From NCBI GenBank assembly GCA_036850595.1, contig CM072163.1, forward strand, positions 2,575,833-2,639,832: DNA of 64,000 bases, in the 5' to 3' direction. Position 1 is the stretch's first letter. Each line of letters begins with the position of its first letter. This document shows, piece after piece, positions 35,823 through 47,660 of the stretch. Position numbers and translations under genes: made by a program. The notes below the pieces were generated by a model. The model ran no database searches. It had not been told where the DNA came from and worked only from the letters and a program-made list of their open reading frames with translations. The DNA is from Rhyacichthys aspro. Lineage: Eukaryota; Chordata; Actinopteri; Gobiiformes; Rhyacichthyidae.

Positions 35823-36384
35823 TAGGGCTGGGAAAATTAACATGTTAACTTTTTGCATTGATTTTTTCTGTTAAAAGAAACAAAAAAAGCCACAATTGTT
35901 AATTTGACTTAACGCCTCCTCGATATCGCTGCAACTCTTTTCTGTTTCCTGAAGCTAACGTGGCTAACACTCGAGCTAATGATGGAAAAACAAAAAAGAC
36001 TCAGTTCTGCTTTAAGAGATTTAGAGATGGTTCCTGGAAAAGAGAAAAGTCAAATGTGTGATTTTCATATTTAAATATTCTGTAAGTTTCTAAATTACAC
36101 AAATGGACTTTTCAAATAGTAGCTGAAGCACAAAGTGAATGTATTAATGCACTTTAAGTTACTGTATTTTATAAAGGTTTCTCATTTAAGTTATTTGTCT
36201 TATTACTTCTTAATTTACACGCTATACAAAAGTTAAAGTATGGTAAAGTTAAATGATTCAAAATAAAGTTAATTACCTTCTGTTAAATTGAAGATTTAGT
36301 GTTTATTAAAAGTTGACAAGTTGTGCCATTAATCGCAAGTAATTTCAGCCAGATTTGAGATTAATTAGTTAATTCACATCCTTA
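35823..36384. mobile_element. hAT-like non-autonomous element (TAGGGCTG ends)
   Basis: 562 bp starting TAGGGCTGGGAAAATTAAC and ending GTTAATTCACATCCTTA; the inverted ends agree at most of the first eight positions (TAGGGCTG / TAAGGATG). Flanking 8-mers ATAAGAAT and ACAAGAAC agree at 6 of 8, the differences being transitions. Internal AATTAACATGTTAAC and TTAATCGCAAGTAATTT are typical of a widespread vertebrate repeat with TTAA-rich ends. No transposase frame. Confidence 0.65.
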
Positions 36385-39304
36385 ACAAGAACGGAATCAC
36401 ATTTGAAGCAACCTTTCAAAACTTACGGAGCCATTAACTAGAATAAAAAAAGAGAATAAATCCTTGTAATGGAGAGAAAGCCTTGGGAATATAGCCTTAT
36501 ATTGTTGCAATAAACAGTTTTACCTGCCTTTTTTTCCCCAAGGCTGATGTATTTCACTTTATTGAAATATATACACAACATTTTATACAATACACCTTTA
36601 ATAAGAAACTTTCTGTCAAAGATCTGTCAACATTAAATGCGAAAAATGTAGACAACAGAGGATGCATCAGTACTAAAGGAAAAATGCACCACACATCAGC
36701 ATTTTAAACTAAACCAAACACAAAAAACATGCTTTTTTTAAAGAAACACACTGATGACACTGTTAGCCCAGATGCTAATAAGACATTTTACCTTTGCACT
36801 TTACCTCCTCTGTGCTTTCTGTTTCCCTTCTGCTCATTTTTTTATTGGACAGTATTGTTTTGGTTTGTTTTTATATATATTATGTAAGTGTGTCTCTAAA
36901 CAGGTCAATCCTTGTCACACAATTAAAATTAGCAGCATGTCCTTAAAACATTCCAAAAACTAAACCACAAGAAACATCTATTACAGCTAGTTTTCCCCAT
37001 TTGCAACCAGTAAGTGTTTACAGTTTAGGTTTTTATGTCCTTTTCCTGTAAATACACGTCCCCTGTGCATGAAAACCCACAAGAACGCACCGTTAGAGTC
37101 TGGTGTGTTCCTCAGAGGAGTTTGTTCCTTCGCTAACAGCAGGTAAACTGTACACGTCCGGGTTCGGAGCGGCTCACTACTGCTCCTCTTGATAAATAGC
37201 GCGTTCGGCCGAAGCCCTGCGGGACAATTGGAACACGGCCATCGCCCCCGAGAGCAGCATCCCTCCGAAAATTACCCCTCGCATTGGAACGAGCGAGTTC
37301 CAGAGCGGCTCCCGTTCCGAGGCTTCTCCAGAGCTCCGGCAAATAATAATGATCCTATCCATCTTCTCAAAAGGTAACGCGGAGTTATCTTTCTCCGATT
37401 CTGCCGTAAAGTAACATCTGGGTCGACAAGTTTCTCTCCCTGAACACAACATTCAACAGCTTTTCTTTGAGCACGACAAGTCTTTTTATTAATTTAGTTC
37501 ACAGTCAGGCCTAGATATGCATTTGAGTTAGGAACAGTTTGAAATTAAAGTGCACTGTTTCTGGATTCAGCTCACAACGAGTCACAATGTACTTTCCATT
37601 AAAAATCTGACCCATATTTGCATCGAAATGTGTGCTACATATTTACGCCTAGAGCTAGTTATGTTCAATTACTTTAGAGTTGTGGCCAAAATTTAAGAGT
37701 TTAGTTGTTTTTATTAAATGACCATTAAAATAACCATAGAATTAATAAAATATCTACAAAGTCATCAGTATGCTCTAAAAAAAATAAAGAATAGACCCAT
37801 CATAAGGACATTTAGGTCAATGGGATAAAATTAGTGTTGAAGTTCTCAGGAAATATAGTTTTTATGAGAGATGTGCTGCTGTAAAATGCCAAATATTAAA
37901 GTTTTAAATGGATGAAAACAGTAGGACTCACGGCTCAGAGCAACCATCTGCATGTTTCATGAATGCTATGAAAGTTTTGGAGGCGAAAAAGATGAATACT
38001 TTAAGATCTATCCAGTGTTCTAATCATTTTGGGCACCGCAGTAAAAACTAAAAAGCACATTCAACGTCAAAGATACAAAGAAAGTCAAAGAAAACAAAAG
38101 TTACAGGAACAGTTTTGTCCCTGAATCTACATAATGATGGCACACTTTATTTTTAACTGATTACCTGTTTTCTTGTATGTATTTTTATTTATTTATTTAT
38201 TTGTTTGGTTAATGTGTGGATGCCTCTCTTCCTTTTATTGCACAAAAAAATTAAAAAAATATAAAATAACCCAACCTGAACCTAACCGACCATTGTCCAA
38301 GATGTACTCCAAATATCACCATCTCCATAAGTCATTTTATTCATTTATTTTTACTCATTTTACCACTTTTTCTTTCAGAAGAACACAATGAACAGTACTT
38401 AATTGAGTTTTCCACACAGCGCCTGATTACTTTGTGACATCTATGAGTTTTAAACATAAAAACGAAGATATTTATTACATTTCTAGCGCTCACTACCAGC
38501 ACTGGTGTCATAGTTGTGTTGTACTTTACAGAAATAGTTAATGTAAAGAAAAAATAACTTCAAAACCATACCTTTAAACTTGCTGAAGGCCACTTGACAG
38601 ACTTTATTCATTCACTTAACTCACAAATGTTGTCAGTGGGGATTCATTTTCATTTCCTTTCACAGAAGCGCTTCTTTATCGATATTAAAAGCTTGTCGTT
38701 TCTGCGTTTGAACCCGATCAGAGCCGGTGACGGACGCCGCTGCAGGCTTCGCTCAATGCCGCGCACGCTCTCGTTACATTCAGCAGCTTCTCGGATCAAG
38801 TAGTTGGAAGTGAGAGTTTTGCCAAAGGCCAAATGGCATTGTGGGAAAGCGTGAGCGTGGGCAGACGTGTAGGAGGCTGGGGAAGGGTCAGAACATATGT
38901 AAATGGAATATGCAGATACAACGCAGCGGTAATCGAGAGTGGGCTTCTCTTTCAGCAACTTTGTCTTTCATTTCCACTGCTTTTCAACCTCAGATAAATG
39001 AGGTTAGATGTGTTCAATTATCCCGAATAAGTGCAGAGTCTTTCCTAAAAGCTCTCTGTTTGTTTTTGTGTTACAAAAGTGTAGGATGCAACACTTAATA
39101 GAAACATTTAATAGGAAGTCGTTATCGTTGATGAGGTTTGTTATACAAGCAGTTCATTTCCAGATAACAACTTTTAAAAGTTGCAGCATCTGTAAAGTTT
39201 AAAAATAAGGGATCAGAGTTCAAGACAGGTCAGAGTTCAGAGAAGCAAGTTTTATGTCATGTTTGTGTAAAATCTGGAGTATATTCAAATAAAATACAAT
39301 GGAT
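36385..39304. other. Gene-free stretch
   Basis: About 37110-37400 is GC/CpG-rich (GAGCGAGTTCCAGAGCGGC, CATCGCCCCCGAGAGC) and open in three overlapping frames, one of 91 codons on the minus strand; no domain recognised. About 38700-38900 is also GC-balanced. The rest is AT-rich with no recognised repeat. Confidence 0.35.
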
Positions 39305-39491
39305 TTAACGTCAGAAGAAGTGTTGACCAATAGGAGCACTCCTTTTTCTCCTGAGATTGGAATAGAGGTTCATATCTATTACAATCCCTTAGAATAAACA
39401 GTAGATGCATCATAAAGATTTTGATTTTACAATAAACTATTTGGGTTTAAACCATTTTCACAACTAGAAGAAAAGAAATCAGTCTGTTTAA
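39305..39491 (+). mobile_element. Family M copy (plus, 5'-truncated, diverged core)
   Basis: Contains GTTGACCAATAGGAGCACTCC, i.e. the CCAATGGGAGCGCTCC core with two G-to-A changes consistent with CpG decay and drift. It is followed by CAGTAGATGCATCATAAAG, AAACTATTTGGGTTTAAACC and CACAACTAGAAGAAAAG. Confidence 0.72.
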
Positions 39492-41935
39492 GCTTTATCT
39501 TGAGTGACTAGAATGAACCAGCCTCTTTTTTTCTTGCATTTAGACTCTACAAACTAGATATCATTTCATTGTCTGTTGTTTTGCAGCATAAACAACATCT
39601 TGTGGTGACGCCGTGAGCCTGAGCACGGTCCACTACACACAGTCCATCTGTAAAGAGCCAGCACCGGCCGTGAATCTAAAACAAACGGGACATTAGCTAA
39701 ATGATTGAGTCTGGGGGATTTAATGCATTTCCTCACCTGCTAATGCTCCTTAGTGCCGCGGCGCTATTTGTCACCTCGGATCTCTTCCACCTCGGCAAAT
39801 AAACATTAGAGAGACGTAAACATGAGGCTTTCACAGAACGGAACGAAGCAGATGAAATAAATCTGTTAAACCATCATCTTCTCACATAAAGATGTAATAT
39901 AGACATGTTTGGTCACTTAATCTCGTCTGCTTTTGTTTGCTAAAGGGCTCCTTCTGCATCAGTAGCAGGTATACAAGGCACTGACACAAAGAGAAGCCTT
40001 TTAACACTCTGCAACAGGTTAAAAATGATGCATTAGGTCAGGATTGATTGAGACTAATCCACTGTAAATGTTGACAAACTTGTCTCTAATTGGACTGATT
40101 ACCTTAAAAATGGCACACCATCTCAAGCATGTTTAGTGTCAATAAGGACTTAATGGTTAATTCTTTTTTTATGTTAAGTTTAGACTAAGATTAGGAAAGT
40201 TGTGCATCTTTTTTTACCATTTATCCAACTCAAAGATTCACAAAGATGAGGGAGCGTCCTACAGCAGCTCATTACACTCTCTTTGTAGTAAATCCATAGT
40301 CAGTCAAGATGGTTATGTCCAGGATATATTTTGTGAAGGCGGAGCTTCAGATTTGGCTTTAAAGAAGAATGAAGGAGGTCACTCTTTAGACTTTTACAAA
40401 AAACATGAACAAAATAGTGACAAAACGTGACTGGAATAACAGAGAACACACTAAGTTTGTGGTGAGTTGTTGAAGGAGTTAATAAAAGCATTAGAACCTC
40501 ACCAAAGAAATCTGTCTAATTACTTTAAATGTAGGCATTTATGTCCAGTGGAAGTATGGGACTTTTCTCCTTTTTATTTTTTTTCTGTTTCAAAGTTCAT
40601 CATCAAAATCTAACATCAGACTTAGTGCTTGTCGCAATAAAAACACACAACTGCTGAACTTTGCTGAAACAGTAAAGATTTGGTGCTTTTAACTCTTTTT
40701 GTGAGTCACACTCCTCATTTAAATACTCTTCATCCCAGCTTTATGCCATTTACACCTAAAAAAACAGTTTTACGATGCAATGTCTGAGTTAATCTGGCCA
40801 TAATCATAATCCCATAATCTTCTAAATAATCTACACTATGTTCTGCTGTTTCTTATCAAAATAAAGTGTTAAATCAATAAACATAACCATTAATACATTG
40901 ATTTTTCTCAAGAACTACTTATATTGTACTTGTCTTTTAAACAATAAGATGCTACAGGGAGATTTTAAAGTGAGTAGAGGACGAAATGGGCGAGTGTCCA
41001 GTGTTTATTTCTCAGAATGGAACGGGTCGTTTTGCCTGAGATTGTATTAAACGCAGGTTGAATGCTCTGAAGGTGCATCTTGTCCTCCATAAAGAGGTGA
41101 CCTGAGTCAATCTCTTCTTCATAATGAAATAAAAGCAGCATTTTCATGATGAAGCGGGGTTGATGCGGCGCACGTGGAGGGTGGGCTAATGGCAGCCGGC
41201 GCGTGATTAATCTGTGGAGTGGATGAGTCGGGACGGCGGAGGTGTTGGAGTAACTCTCGTCCGGCCGCGCCGCTGACGAATACAAATACGCAGTTAGTCT
41301 GAATCAATGTTAACACTGTGGCGCCGCAGGGAAGCGTCTGCTAATCACTGAGTTAACATGGACACCAAAGGGCCCACACACTTTAACTGTGAGACAGATT
41401 AAAGCTACAGCACATAAAGAGAACGAGTTATTTAAGCAGCTGAACCATGTTGGTCTGGTTCTGTTTGCAGATTTATCCAGAGCTAAAATAGACACCTTCT
41501 TTGTTTTATCAACAGATTAATTCAATATTCTGACCAAAGCTCACAGTATGTTCTATTAAAATCCTTGAAAATAAAGCCTACATGTTTAAGCTCTTGTTTT
41601 GTTTTCTTTTTCCTCAGATGATCCCTTTACAATATGCTTTTAGATAAACATTTTTCCTCAAATGCAGGAAAATTTAATGCATTTCTATGCCTCAAACCAA
41701 ATATTCACTGTTCAAAACACTGCACATTACAAACTCATGTGAGAAAAGATTGGGCTGAATGGGGACTAAATATGAGACTCCCACAACTTTATAAAACAAA
41801 CAAAAATCTTTTTAAAGCAGCCGTGCAACTTTTATCCAGTAGAATACACAGATGCCTCTACTGACTCGTCCTTTCTCTTCATGTAGAGCCAGCAGGTTTG
41901 TTACAAAAACCAATATAGTCTTCTGAAACAGTAGG
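39492..41935. other. Gene-free stretch
   Basis: GC-balanced blocks at 39600-39830 and 41140-41350 (GGCGCACGTGGAGG, CGTCCGGCCGCGCCGC). Minus-strand frames at 40965-41316 overlap in two phases without domains. Otherwise AT-rich, nothing recognised. Confidence 0.35.
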
Positions 41936-42543
41936 TCATTTTAGTGTATTTTGTACAAATACAACTTTGCTAAGAGAGCCTTGAGGAAGTAGGAGCTGTG
42001 GCTGTGAGGAAGGAGACACAGAGACAGGTGGTTGAGGTTTGGCCTGGGACTGTGATAGTGGCACCTCAGAGTCGTCTGGGTCTACAGGTTGGTCCATTTT
42101 TGCAGCCACTGGCGTCACTGGAGGGAGCTCTGCGATTGACTGGTGTAACTGGGACATCACTTCATTGAGGACTTCAGCATCATTTTTCCCAGACATCTTG
42201 GCTATTTCTTTCAGGTCTTCCAAATAAGTGTTTGCCTTGGAACCACCAACCTTTGATGCATAAATAGACTTGAGATGGACTTTCAATGTGAAATTCGTTA
42301 CCGGCCTCGGAGATAAATGTATACGGTAATAACGGAAACAAGCGTTCTAAAGATAAACCCGAAGCATATTCAATAACAAGCCTTTGATCAAATTCGGATC
42401 TTGATGAATCTATGGTAACCTGCCGAGCAATATCTTCATACTGTTCAAGAAAAATCAATAACTTCAATTAAATCTCTGTCCGCTCCGTCAATTAATACTG
42501 CATTCGGAATTTTAATGCCAACTGTTTCAAAAATTTCCATCAT
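41936..42543 (-). pseudogene. Gag-like (possibly PNMA/ZCCHC-type) remnant, frameshifted
   Basis: On the minus strand, coding-like sequence begins at paired ATGs (42538-42543) and ends with TGA at 41936. It lies in three successive frames: the first reaches a stop just after a run of five T (plus-strand A at 42450-42454), consistent with a one-base insertion; a second shift lies near 42275-42290. Visible features are an acidic N-terminal part, a central segment with PLLPYTF, a helical-looking segment with YLEDLKEIAKMSGK and VMSQLHQ, then a Pro/Ser/Gln-rich tail with no zinc knuckle. The order resembles the N-terminal and central part of gag-derived PNMA/ZCCHC-like proteins of fish. Family assignment is inference; it could also be a domesticated gene with assembly errors. 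Confidence 0.45.
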
Positions 42544-43154
42544 GAAAAAATGGATTGGTGAGATTGAATGTAAATGTTTTATTTATTATTGTTATTATTT
42601 AAAGAAGTATGTATATACATGTTTTTTTCTATATTAATTACTGATCAAATCAGCTCCTGGCTAGCTCGCCATGATGTAGCACTGATGAGGCACTAATAAT
42701 AAATAATAAATTAGCAAATTGCTATGCTATAATCATAGACTTGTGAGGCTGGGTGTGGATGGATCAGAAATCTAGGCCGACTGCTGGAGCTGATGGTCAG
42801 TAATTACACAGAGACAGTTGAGTTTAGTTTGGTGCTGATACCATGTATTGAAATAAAGTGAACAATTACAAACAAACCAAAAATAAACTACCTAATATTT
42901 ACAGACTGCAGTTGATTGTCCTCTGGAAATCTGATAAAGTGCAAAAATTGGTTTTGACTGACTTCAGTTTGGTTTGAACAACACAAAATCACAGTAAGGT
43001 CAAAATGATCCCAACAACATAGATGGACACAACTAACACATTGAATGAGAGAGTCTATGACTCAATTGTCCGCGTTAGGGTCGAGAAGAATGTCCAAGCG
43101 CAATTGTCCATAACCGGGGGGGTGGAGGGTATGCGGTATATGTTTTGTGTCAGT

Positions 43155-43212
43155 GCAGTGAGATGTAGGGAGGTGTAGGGAGGTGTAGGGAGGTGTAGTG
43201 AGATGGAGGGTA
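43155..43212. repeat. 10-bp tandem repeat, about five units
   Basis: Units GGTGTAGGGA with edge variants AGATGTAGGG and GTAGTGAGATGG. Confidence 0.85.
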
Positions 43213-43797
43213 ACAGGCTACGACAGCCTCCTACCAGACCAGTAGGATTCAGATGTTGCAGGATTCTTCTGGCTCTCAGCAGTATTTCAGTAGCTCACCA
43301 TCTTAACCCAAAAAAGGTCACCTGGCCTGCGTTGAAATAAACAGGACCAATGAGAATTCATAAGTATGCTAGTCTAGCTAGCCTTATAGCAATTATTTTT
43401 TCTTGTTCATGTGTACACAAAAATAAAATAATTAGAATCAAATAAATACCAAATAAATAAATACATGGTAAGTATTGTCATAAATGTGCATTATTGGTAC
43501 ATTAATAAACATTCACATTCATTTCAATAAGTTGAGGTTCAAGTTAAGGCTTTATCAGTTTTAAGTGCTATATAACTGCTAACAGCTAAACCCAATACAC
43601 AGGCTGATCAATACAACCACAAGCATTAACAATAGCATGTTAATGACTCAATAAACCCAATACATAGGCTTCCATAAGCTTCCATAAGGTTAGATAAAGA
43701 AACATGATTAGTTTAGCATTAATCCAGAAATGCTAGCGGCAACCCATTAGCATTCGCCGCTAACGCTAGCATGCTAACAACCAAACAATTCATTCAG

Positions 43798-44010
43798 ACT
43801 CACCAATTCCATTCACTATTGTGTTCACAACGACGCAACACGGCTCCGGGCTCACGTACAGTCGACATCTGAGTCACATAATTACATTGTAAGTTTAAGG
43901 TGCATGAAAAAGGCGAAAAAGAGCGAAAATAAGTAATTGTTTGAGGTACGAACCTGCACCCGATTGACCGAGCGTGGCCAGGTGATTACAGTCACGTGAC
44001 TTACGTAACT
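43798..44010 (-). promoter_or_regulatory. Candidate promoter and non-coding first exon
   Basis: Read on the minus strand. Adjacent palindromes TTACGTAA (44001-44008) and GTCACGTGAC (43991-44000) match bZIP and E-box type sites. A TGAGTCA (AP-1 type) site lies at 43870-43876. A GTGAGT splice-donor match ends the block (43798-43803). Sequence between is CpG-containing (CGGAGCCGTGTTGCGTCGTTG). This is the arrangement expected of a promoter with a short 5' exon leading to the gag-like frame about 1.3 kb downstream. No clear acceptor was found, so the link is inferred. Confidence 0.35.
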
Positions 44011-44100
44011 AGCCACGCAAAGGTAAAACGTTCATGGGCTTGAGAGGTGCAGGAAAATACTAAGGGGCAGATTTAACCCTGTGTTGCCCCAGAGTATCGA

Positions 44101-44535
44101 CCTATTTCTGCTCCCTCTCTGTTAATCTTCATCCCAGGACAGAAAACTTATCCTCCCTAACAATTAAAATGATTATGAGAAAAGTTACACAGGGCTGCTT
44201 TACCCAGCATTTTAGTAATATTTATCTCCATCTTTACACATTTACAACTTATTTTAAATGTACAATCATATTACATTTTCATATTGTATTATCTGTTATT
44301 ATCTGTATTGTCTGTTAATACAGTTGAGTCAGTCGGACCATTTACTGCTTACATTGTACCCTCCAGGTGGGCCAAGTGAATATAAAAAGTGCTTTGTATT
44401 TCTATATATATGTGTGTAAATGTAGTAAACGCTAACATACTGAAGTAAAAGAAACCAAAGAACAAAAGAGACAGGAACTTGAGCCAAAAAACGACAATTT
44501 CTTTAGATCATTTCAGGGTCTCATCTCCTTTTGAG
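44101..44535. other. AT-rich gene-free stretch
   Basis: Single-copy sequence between the gag-like region and the next hAT-like element; nothing recognised. Confidence 0.4.
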
Positions 44536-45179
44536 CTGTGTTAATTTTGACATCAAATTTTAGATTAGTTTTATTCTTTTGACTAAAATGCAATTTAGTT
44601 TTAGTCATAATTTAGTCTAATCCTTATTAGTTTTGTCTAGTTTTTGTCGACTATATCTACAATAGATTTAGTCACTAAAACATAAAGAGTAATGCAACGT
44701 TTTTTTTTCCTTCAGTAATAATTTTAATTAAATAATTAATTTTAAACCACTACAAACCTGTTACAGCTGGTGTTGTTCTGAATGTACAGAGTTATTCCAA
44801 ACACAAATATATCTTTATTTAAAATTGGGGAAAAAGAGCATGTTAATAATAATAAACAAGTAGGAGACGCCTGCTTTCCTCAATAATAAACATGTTTTTA
44901 CAAACTAAACACTGTAAAATTACCTGTAGAATAGGTTTAACAACATCAATCATCATCTTGAGGATTCACCTTTAACCTTTCTAAAACTGAAATCTGTTTC
45001 CATATGTCTCTCCTTCTTTTTCTCTGACGCTCAAAAACCTGAGTCTGATTGGATCTTTTCTCTGATTTAGTCTCTGTCTGTTCATTCTCATTTCGTTTTT
45101 ATTCTTTTTATTTAGTTTTCTTTTCATTTTCGGACACAAAAACTTGTCGCTGATGAAAACTATGTCGAAGTTAACACTG
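44536..45179. mobile_element. hAT-like non-autonomous element with 8-bp target duplication
   Basis: 644 bp with ends CTGTGTTAATTTTGACAT and, inverted, CAGTGTTAACTTCGACAT (15 of 18 matching). Flanking 8-mers are CTTTTGAG (44528-44535) and CTTTTGAA (45180-45187). Internal sequence is T-rich with TTTAGTTTTAGTCATAATTTAGTC, typical of a common fish repeat. No transposase frame. Confidence 0.8.
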
Positions 45180-46073
45180 CTTTTGAAGTGGAAGGTCTTC
45201 AGTAGACGGGAAATGTATATCCATCTAATGATTTTATGACTTTCACAGTGAGTTAGAATTATTTACGTTAAAGCAGTGCACAGTCCTGGCTCCTGTCAAA
45301 CTCATCTGATGTGTTACCTGCTGATGCTGAGATCTTGTGTTTTTCTGCCTGTTCTGATCCAAGCAGGTGATTTTATTTCCAAACAGCAGCCTCAGTCCTG
45401 TCCTGAACACACCTCTTTAATTACACACTGCCAACTACCATTAAAGGCCAGTCAAAGGGGCAACAGCGCAGCCTTAGATCCCTTTAGAAAAGTCAATTAT
45501 TTGGTTAGAGAGCCGCTGGAGGTTAAGCTAATATTCCAGCCCTTGTTCCTGCACTGATTACACCTTTATCAGCTGCAGGCCTCCGTCTTTCCTCATCATT
45601 TGTTCCTGACCTGCACAGACTGGACCAGAGCCTTAAATATGTGACTACAGATCATTTAAATCACCAATAAAGCTCCAGGTTTCATATTCAGCTCATTTAT
45701 TGATTGATGCATTTGTTTTTGAGGCATAATACAACCTCTTTTAAAGCAGGCTTCAATGATATGAGATCTAATCCAGTAGAATGGATAAAAAAATTAAACT
45801 TTGACCACAGTGAATTATCCAATGTTCTGCTTTTTTCACAATTAAAATTATGTTTTTTATTATTATTATTATATTATTATATATTTTACATAACCATTAA
45901 CTATTTTACACTTATGTATGTTATGTCATTTTTACATCGAATAAAATACTCAAAACTATTCAAATTGCACATATGTTGCAGACCATATGACTCTAAAGGG
46001 AGGCTTTATTGTGGAGGACAAATAATAAAAATTGTTTATGATTTATGGTGTTTTAGTTTCCTGATTCGAAAAC
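45180..46073. other. Gene-free stretch
   Basis: AT-rich, including a TTATTATTATTATA run near 45858-45880. The plus-strand frame at 45704-46138 runs through this and into a repeat copy, so it is not a gene. Confidence 0.45.
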
Positions 46074-46323
46074 AGACTCCACTCTCCTCCTGCTTCTCTT
46101 TCAATAAAACCAGACCAGTTTTTCCTCCAAAATACTAATCCATTTGACCAAACTGAAGTTTAGAGTTTAGCGTTAGCTTAGCTGTGACTTCAGCGTCAGG
46201 ACGACAATTATCTCCTCCTCGTTAAACATTACGTGATTGAATTGACAGTATTTATCTGTGTTTTACGTTGTCTCCCTTTTCTCTGTTGATGCTTTTCTTT
46301 TTTCAGCTGTTTCTCTGTTAAAA
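46074..46323 (+). mobile_element. Family M copy, 3'-truncated (plus)
   Basis: Matches the 5' half of the family from ACTCCACTCTCCTCC and CCAAAATACTAATCC through GACTTCAGCGTCAGG to GCTGTTTCTCTGTTAAAA. It then stops abruptly where the next bases become a 21-bp array. The GGAGCGCTCC core is missing. Confidence 0.78.
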
Positions 46324-46475
46324 CCTGCTCAAATCTATCTAAAACCAGTTAAAATCCATCTAAAACCTGTTCAGATCCATCTGTCCACCTGTTTCCGTAA
46401 AGAAAATGAATGTTAAAGATATCTTGTATGACTCAAATGAAGATCCCCCATTAACATTTTCTAAACACTTCCAAA
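46324..46475 (+). mobile_element. Short array and subterminal hAT-like sequence
   Basis: Only about three 21-bp units, followed by TTTCCGTAAAGAAAATGAATG and GACTCAAATGAAGATC, the subterminal signature of the array-bearing elements. The terminal inverted repeat is absent. It directly abuts the family M fragment. Confidence 0.65.
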
Positions 46476-46868
46476 TAAAACTTACATATTACTATTCCCC
46501 ACACGTAGCTGTAGGTTGAGTGCAGATCCTCGGTGTGTTTGTGTTCTGGTGGATGCTCAGGTGTTGAAAGCGTGGAGTCGTGTGGGAGCATCCGTCTCCA
46601 GCAGCTGTTTACGTTCAGTCTCTGGTCTGTGGCTCTCTCCAAACCTAATTAACAGAGTGTGCAGAGGCAGGGGCCGGCGCCGAGCGCTGGCGGTAATGTG
46701 GTGTCACTGTGGATTAGGCTGACGGGCCGAGCGCTGCCACGTGGTCCTGGGGTCTTCTGTTCGCTTCGGAGCCGTGTGACTTCATCAACATGTGGAGAAA
46801 TACTACAACAGAGTCTGTCGTTAGTCGTGGTTTCGTGACTTTTGCTACAAAGATATGTAAATGGAATC
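46476..46868. other. Gene-free stretch, GC-rich centre
   Basis: About 46590-46780 is GC-rich (GCAGAGGCAGGGGCCGGCGCCG). Overlapping frames on both strands show no domain. Confidence 0.35.
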
Positions 46869-47660
46869 TATTCAAGTCCATCCAAACCTGTTGAAATCCA
46901 AATAAAACCTGTTGAAATCCAACTGAAACCTGTTGAAATCCAACTAAAACCTGTTGAAATCCAACTGAAACCTGTTGAAATCCAACTAAAACCTGTTGAA
47001 ATCCAACTAAAACCTGTTGAAATCCATCTAAAACCTGTTGAAATCCAACTAAAACCTGTTGAAATCCAACTGAAACCTGTTGAAATCCAACTGAAACCTG
47101 TTGAAATCCATCTAAACCTTGTTTAAATTCATCTAAAACCAGTTGAAATCCAACTAAAACCTGTTAAAATCCATCTAAAATCAGTTGAAATCCAACTAAA
47201 ACCTGTTGAAATCCATCTAAAACCAGTTGAAATCCAACTAAAACCTGTTAAAATCCATCTAAATCCAGTTGAAATCCAACTAAAACCTATTGAAATCCAT
47301 CTAAAACCAGTTGAAATCCAACTAAAACCTGTTAAAATCCATCTAAATCCAGTTGAAATCCAACTAAAACCTATTGAAATCCATCTAAAACCAGTTGAAA
47401 TCCAACTAAAACCTGTTGAAATCCATCTAAAACTAGTTGAAATCCAACTAAAACCTGTTGAAATCCATCTAAAACCAGTTGAAATCCAACTAAAACCTGT
47501 TGAAATCCATCTGAAACCTGTTGAAATCCATCTAAACCTTGTTTAAATTAATCTAAAACCAGTTGAAATCCAACTAAAACCTGTTTCCATAAAGAAAATG
47601 AAAGTTAAATATAACTTGTATGACTCAAATGAAGATCTCACATTCAAAATTGTATAAAAG
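46869..47660 (+). mobile_element. 21-bp array with subterminal hAT-like end (plus)
   Basis: About 34 units dominated by CCTGTTGAAATCCAACT, with TTGAAATCC replacing TTCAAATCC of other arrays. The second half shows a dimeric 42-bp higher-order pattern alternating CATCTAAAACCAG and CAACTAAAACCTG. The right side has TTTCCATAAAGAAAATG, ACTCAAATGAAGATCTCAC and ATTCAAAATT. The terminal TTTGAGTTTGAC is missing. Confidence 0.88.

Larger units (their letters stand above)
42544..44100. other. Region upstream (minus sense) of the gag-like remnant
   Basis: Probably associated with the remnant as intron/5' sequence or as element body. It contains a short 10-bp tandem repeat (listed separately) and GCTAACGCTAGCATGCTAAC near 43760. 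At 43804-44010 there is an exon-like, CpG-containing block. No long frame. No long terminal repeats or target duplication could be recognised. Confidence 0.35.

Noticed and set aside
43200..44100. Complete LTR retrotransposon around the gag-like remnant
   Set aside because: No repeated ends, no protease or reverse transcriptase sequence and no target duplication could be found.
76..47585. CRISPR-like arrays of regularly spaced short repeats
   Set aside because: The 21-bp units are contiguous without unique spacers, and the genome is clearly eukaryotic.
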